The notes below the pieces were generated by a model. It was given only the letters and a program-made list of their open reading frames with translations. It did not search any database and had not been told where the DNA came from. DNA of 5,887 nt, taken from assembly GCA_020434085.1 (NCBI GenBank), contig JAGRBM010000273.1, positions 1-5,887 on the forward strand, written 5' to 3'. A program made the position numbers and the translations under genes. Source of the stretch: Chrysiogenia bacterium (GTDB lineage Bacteria > JAGRBM01). Position 1 is the first letter of the stretch. Every line of letters begins with the position of its first letter. Of the stretch, positions 5,228 through 5,887 are shown piece after piece.

Positions 5228-5887
5228 ATGCCCATGCCCATCCCGCCCAAGCCGACACGCGCGCAGCAGCTTCTGCCCAAGGAGTGCTACTTCGACCCCG
5301 AGTGGTTCGAGCGTGAGCACCGGGAGCTCTTCAGCCGTTCGTGGACCTTCGCCTGCGTCGTGCAGGACATCCCCAACCCGGGCGACTACCGGGCGGTGCA
5401 GGTCAACCGCTATCCCATGGTCGTGATCCGCGGCAAGGACGGCGAGGTGAAGGCCTATCACAACACCTGCCGGCACCGCGGCACCAAGCTCTTCGAGGAC
5501 GACCAGAAGGGCAACTGCCGCCACGGCATCGTCTGCCCCTACCACGCCTGGACCTACAACCTTGACGGAACCCTGCGCGGCGCCCCGGCGATGAGCCTGA
5601 ACGAAAGTTTCTGCAAGGACGACTATCGCCTGCCAGGGGTCCGCTGCGAGGAATGGCAGGGCTGGGTCTTCATTTCGCTCGACCCCGGCGCGCCGCCCGT
5701 CGCCGAAGGGCTGGCCGAGGTCGAGGCTCTGATCGGCGATTACGGCATGGGCGACTATGTGGAAACCTTCTTTGAAACCCATGTCTGGGACACCAACTGG
5801 AAGGTCCTGGCCGAAAACTTCATGGAAAGCTATCACCTGCCGGTTTGCCATGCGGGCACCATCGGCGGGCTCAGCCGGCTGGAAGAC
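5228..5887 (+). CDS. Rieske non-heme iron oxygenase, large (alpha) subunit, partial
   Basis: 220 codons are visible; the gene is open at the right edge. The [2Fe-2S] Rieske motif is complete: C81-x-H83 in TCRHRGTKLF and C103-x2-H106 in CPYHAWTY. The mononuclear iron site is also visible in NWKVLAENFMESYHLPVCH (190-208), giving ligands H203 and H208, with the third (an Asp/Glu) beyond the window. Glu200, three residues before H203, stands where naphthalene dioxygenase has its bridging Asp205; Glu here is known from carnitine monooxygenase CntA and may hint at quaternary-amine-type substrates. Such enzymes hydroxylate or N-demethylate using electrons from a separate reductase, not seen here. 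GGAG at 5218-5221, 6 bases before the ATG, supports the start; an in-frame ATG at 5234 is possible. High GC matches the upstream operon. Confidence 0.9.
   Translation, partial: MPMPIPPKPTRAQQLLPKECYFDPEWFEREHRELFSRSWTFACVVQDIPNPGDYRAVQVNRYPMVVIRGKDGEVKAYHNTCRHRGTKLFEDDQKGNCRHGIVCPYHAWTYNLDGTLRGAPAMSLNESFCKDDYRLPGVRCEEWQGWVFISLDPGAPPVAEGLAEVEALIGDYGMGDYVETFFETHVWDTNWKVLAENFMESYHLPVCHAGTIGGLSRLED

Noticed and set aside
5192-5851. Minus-strand open frame (219 residues) opposite the Rieske gene
   Set aside because: The plus strand carries complete Rieske and iron-site motifs, so this is an antisense shadow.
1-5887. CRISPR array, tRNA, rRNA or transposase
   Set aside because: No regularly spaced repeats, no cloverleaf with a CCA end, no rRNA-like sequence and no transposase-like product were seen on either strand.

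Overview
The flanking sequence is very GC-rich (one sampled 60-base line near 2100 is about 80% GC), with tight gene spacing, strong Shine-Dalgarno sites and strong G/C third-position bias. This fits a high-GC proteobacterium, probably an alphaproteobacterium. A sphingomonad-like host is a guess, based partly on a CGCGGAGA-type palindromic repeat at 155-224 that I associate with that group but could not check.

Layout. At the left edge is the first 41 codons of a TRZ/ATZ-type amidohydrolase, read leftward. A 190-base divergent intergenic region follows and carries the large palindrome. A rightward operon-like run then encodes a divergent arginase/agmatinase-family enzyme (315-1388), two halves of a split thiamine-diphosphate decarboxylase resembling sulfopyruvate/phosphonopyruvate decarboxylase alpha (1397-1921) and beta (1915-2505), and a 12-helix MFS transporter (2558-3781). 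After an AT-rich insert, the right edge holds the first 220 codons of a Rieske non-heme iron oxygenase (5228 to the end) with intact [2Fe-2S] and mononuclear-iron motifs.

The GC-rich genes read as a small-molecule catabolic locus: an importer or exporter, a C-N hydrolase of the ureohydrolase fold, a 2-oxoacid decarboxylase, an amidohydrolase and a Rieske oxygenase. The substrate cannot be read from sequence. A nitrogen-rich compound (guanidino, amidine or quaternary amine) is the most natural guess.

The section from about 3850 to 5180 is foreign in composition (sampled lines 23-43% GC). It holds two overlapping genes: a 67-residue single-pass membrane protein and a 353-residue protein that I recognise as the LPO_1073/Vpar_1526 family of unknown function. 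Both carry the same short motif, G-x-N-x-x-L-I-x-x-x-R-D-[IV]-x-I, at the C-terminal tail of the membrane peptide and at the N-terminus of the large protein. Shared motifs placed this way are reminiscent of the amyloid-type signalling motifs that link bacterial receptors to membrane-active effectors. The pair is therefore the best candidate here for an undescribed two-gene, possibly defence-related, system. That function is inference only.
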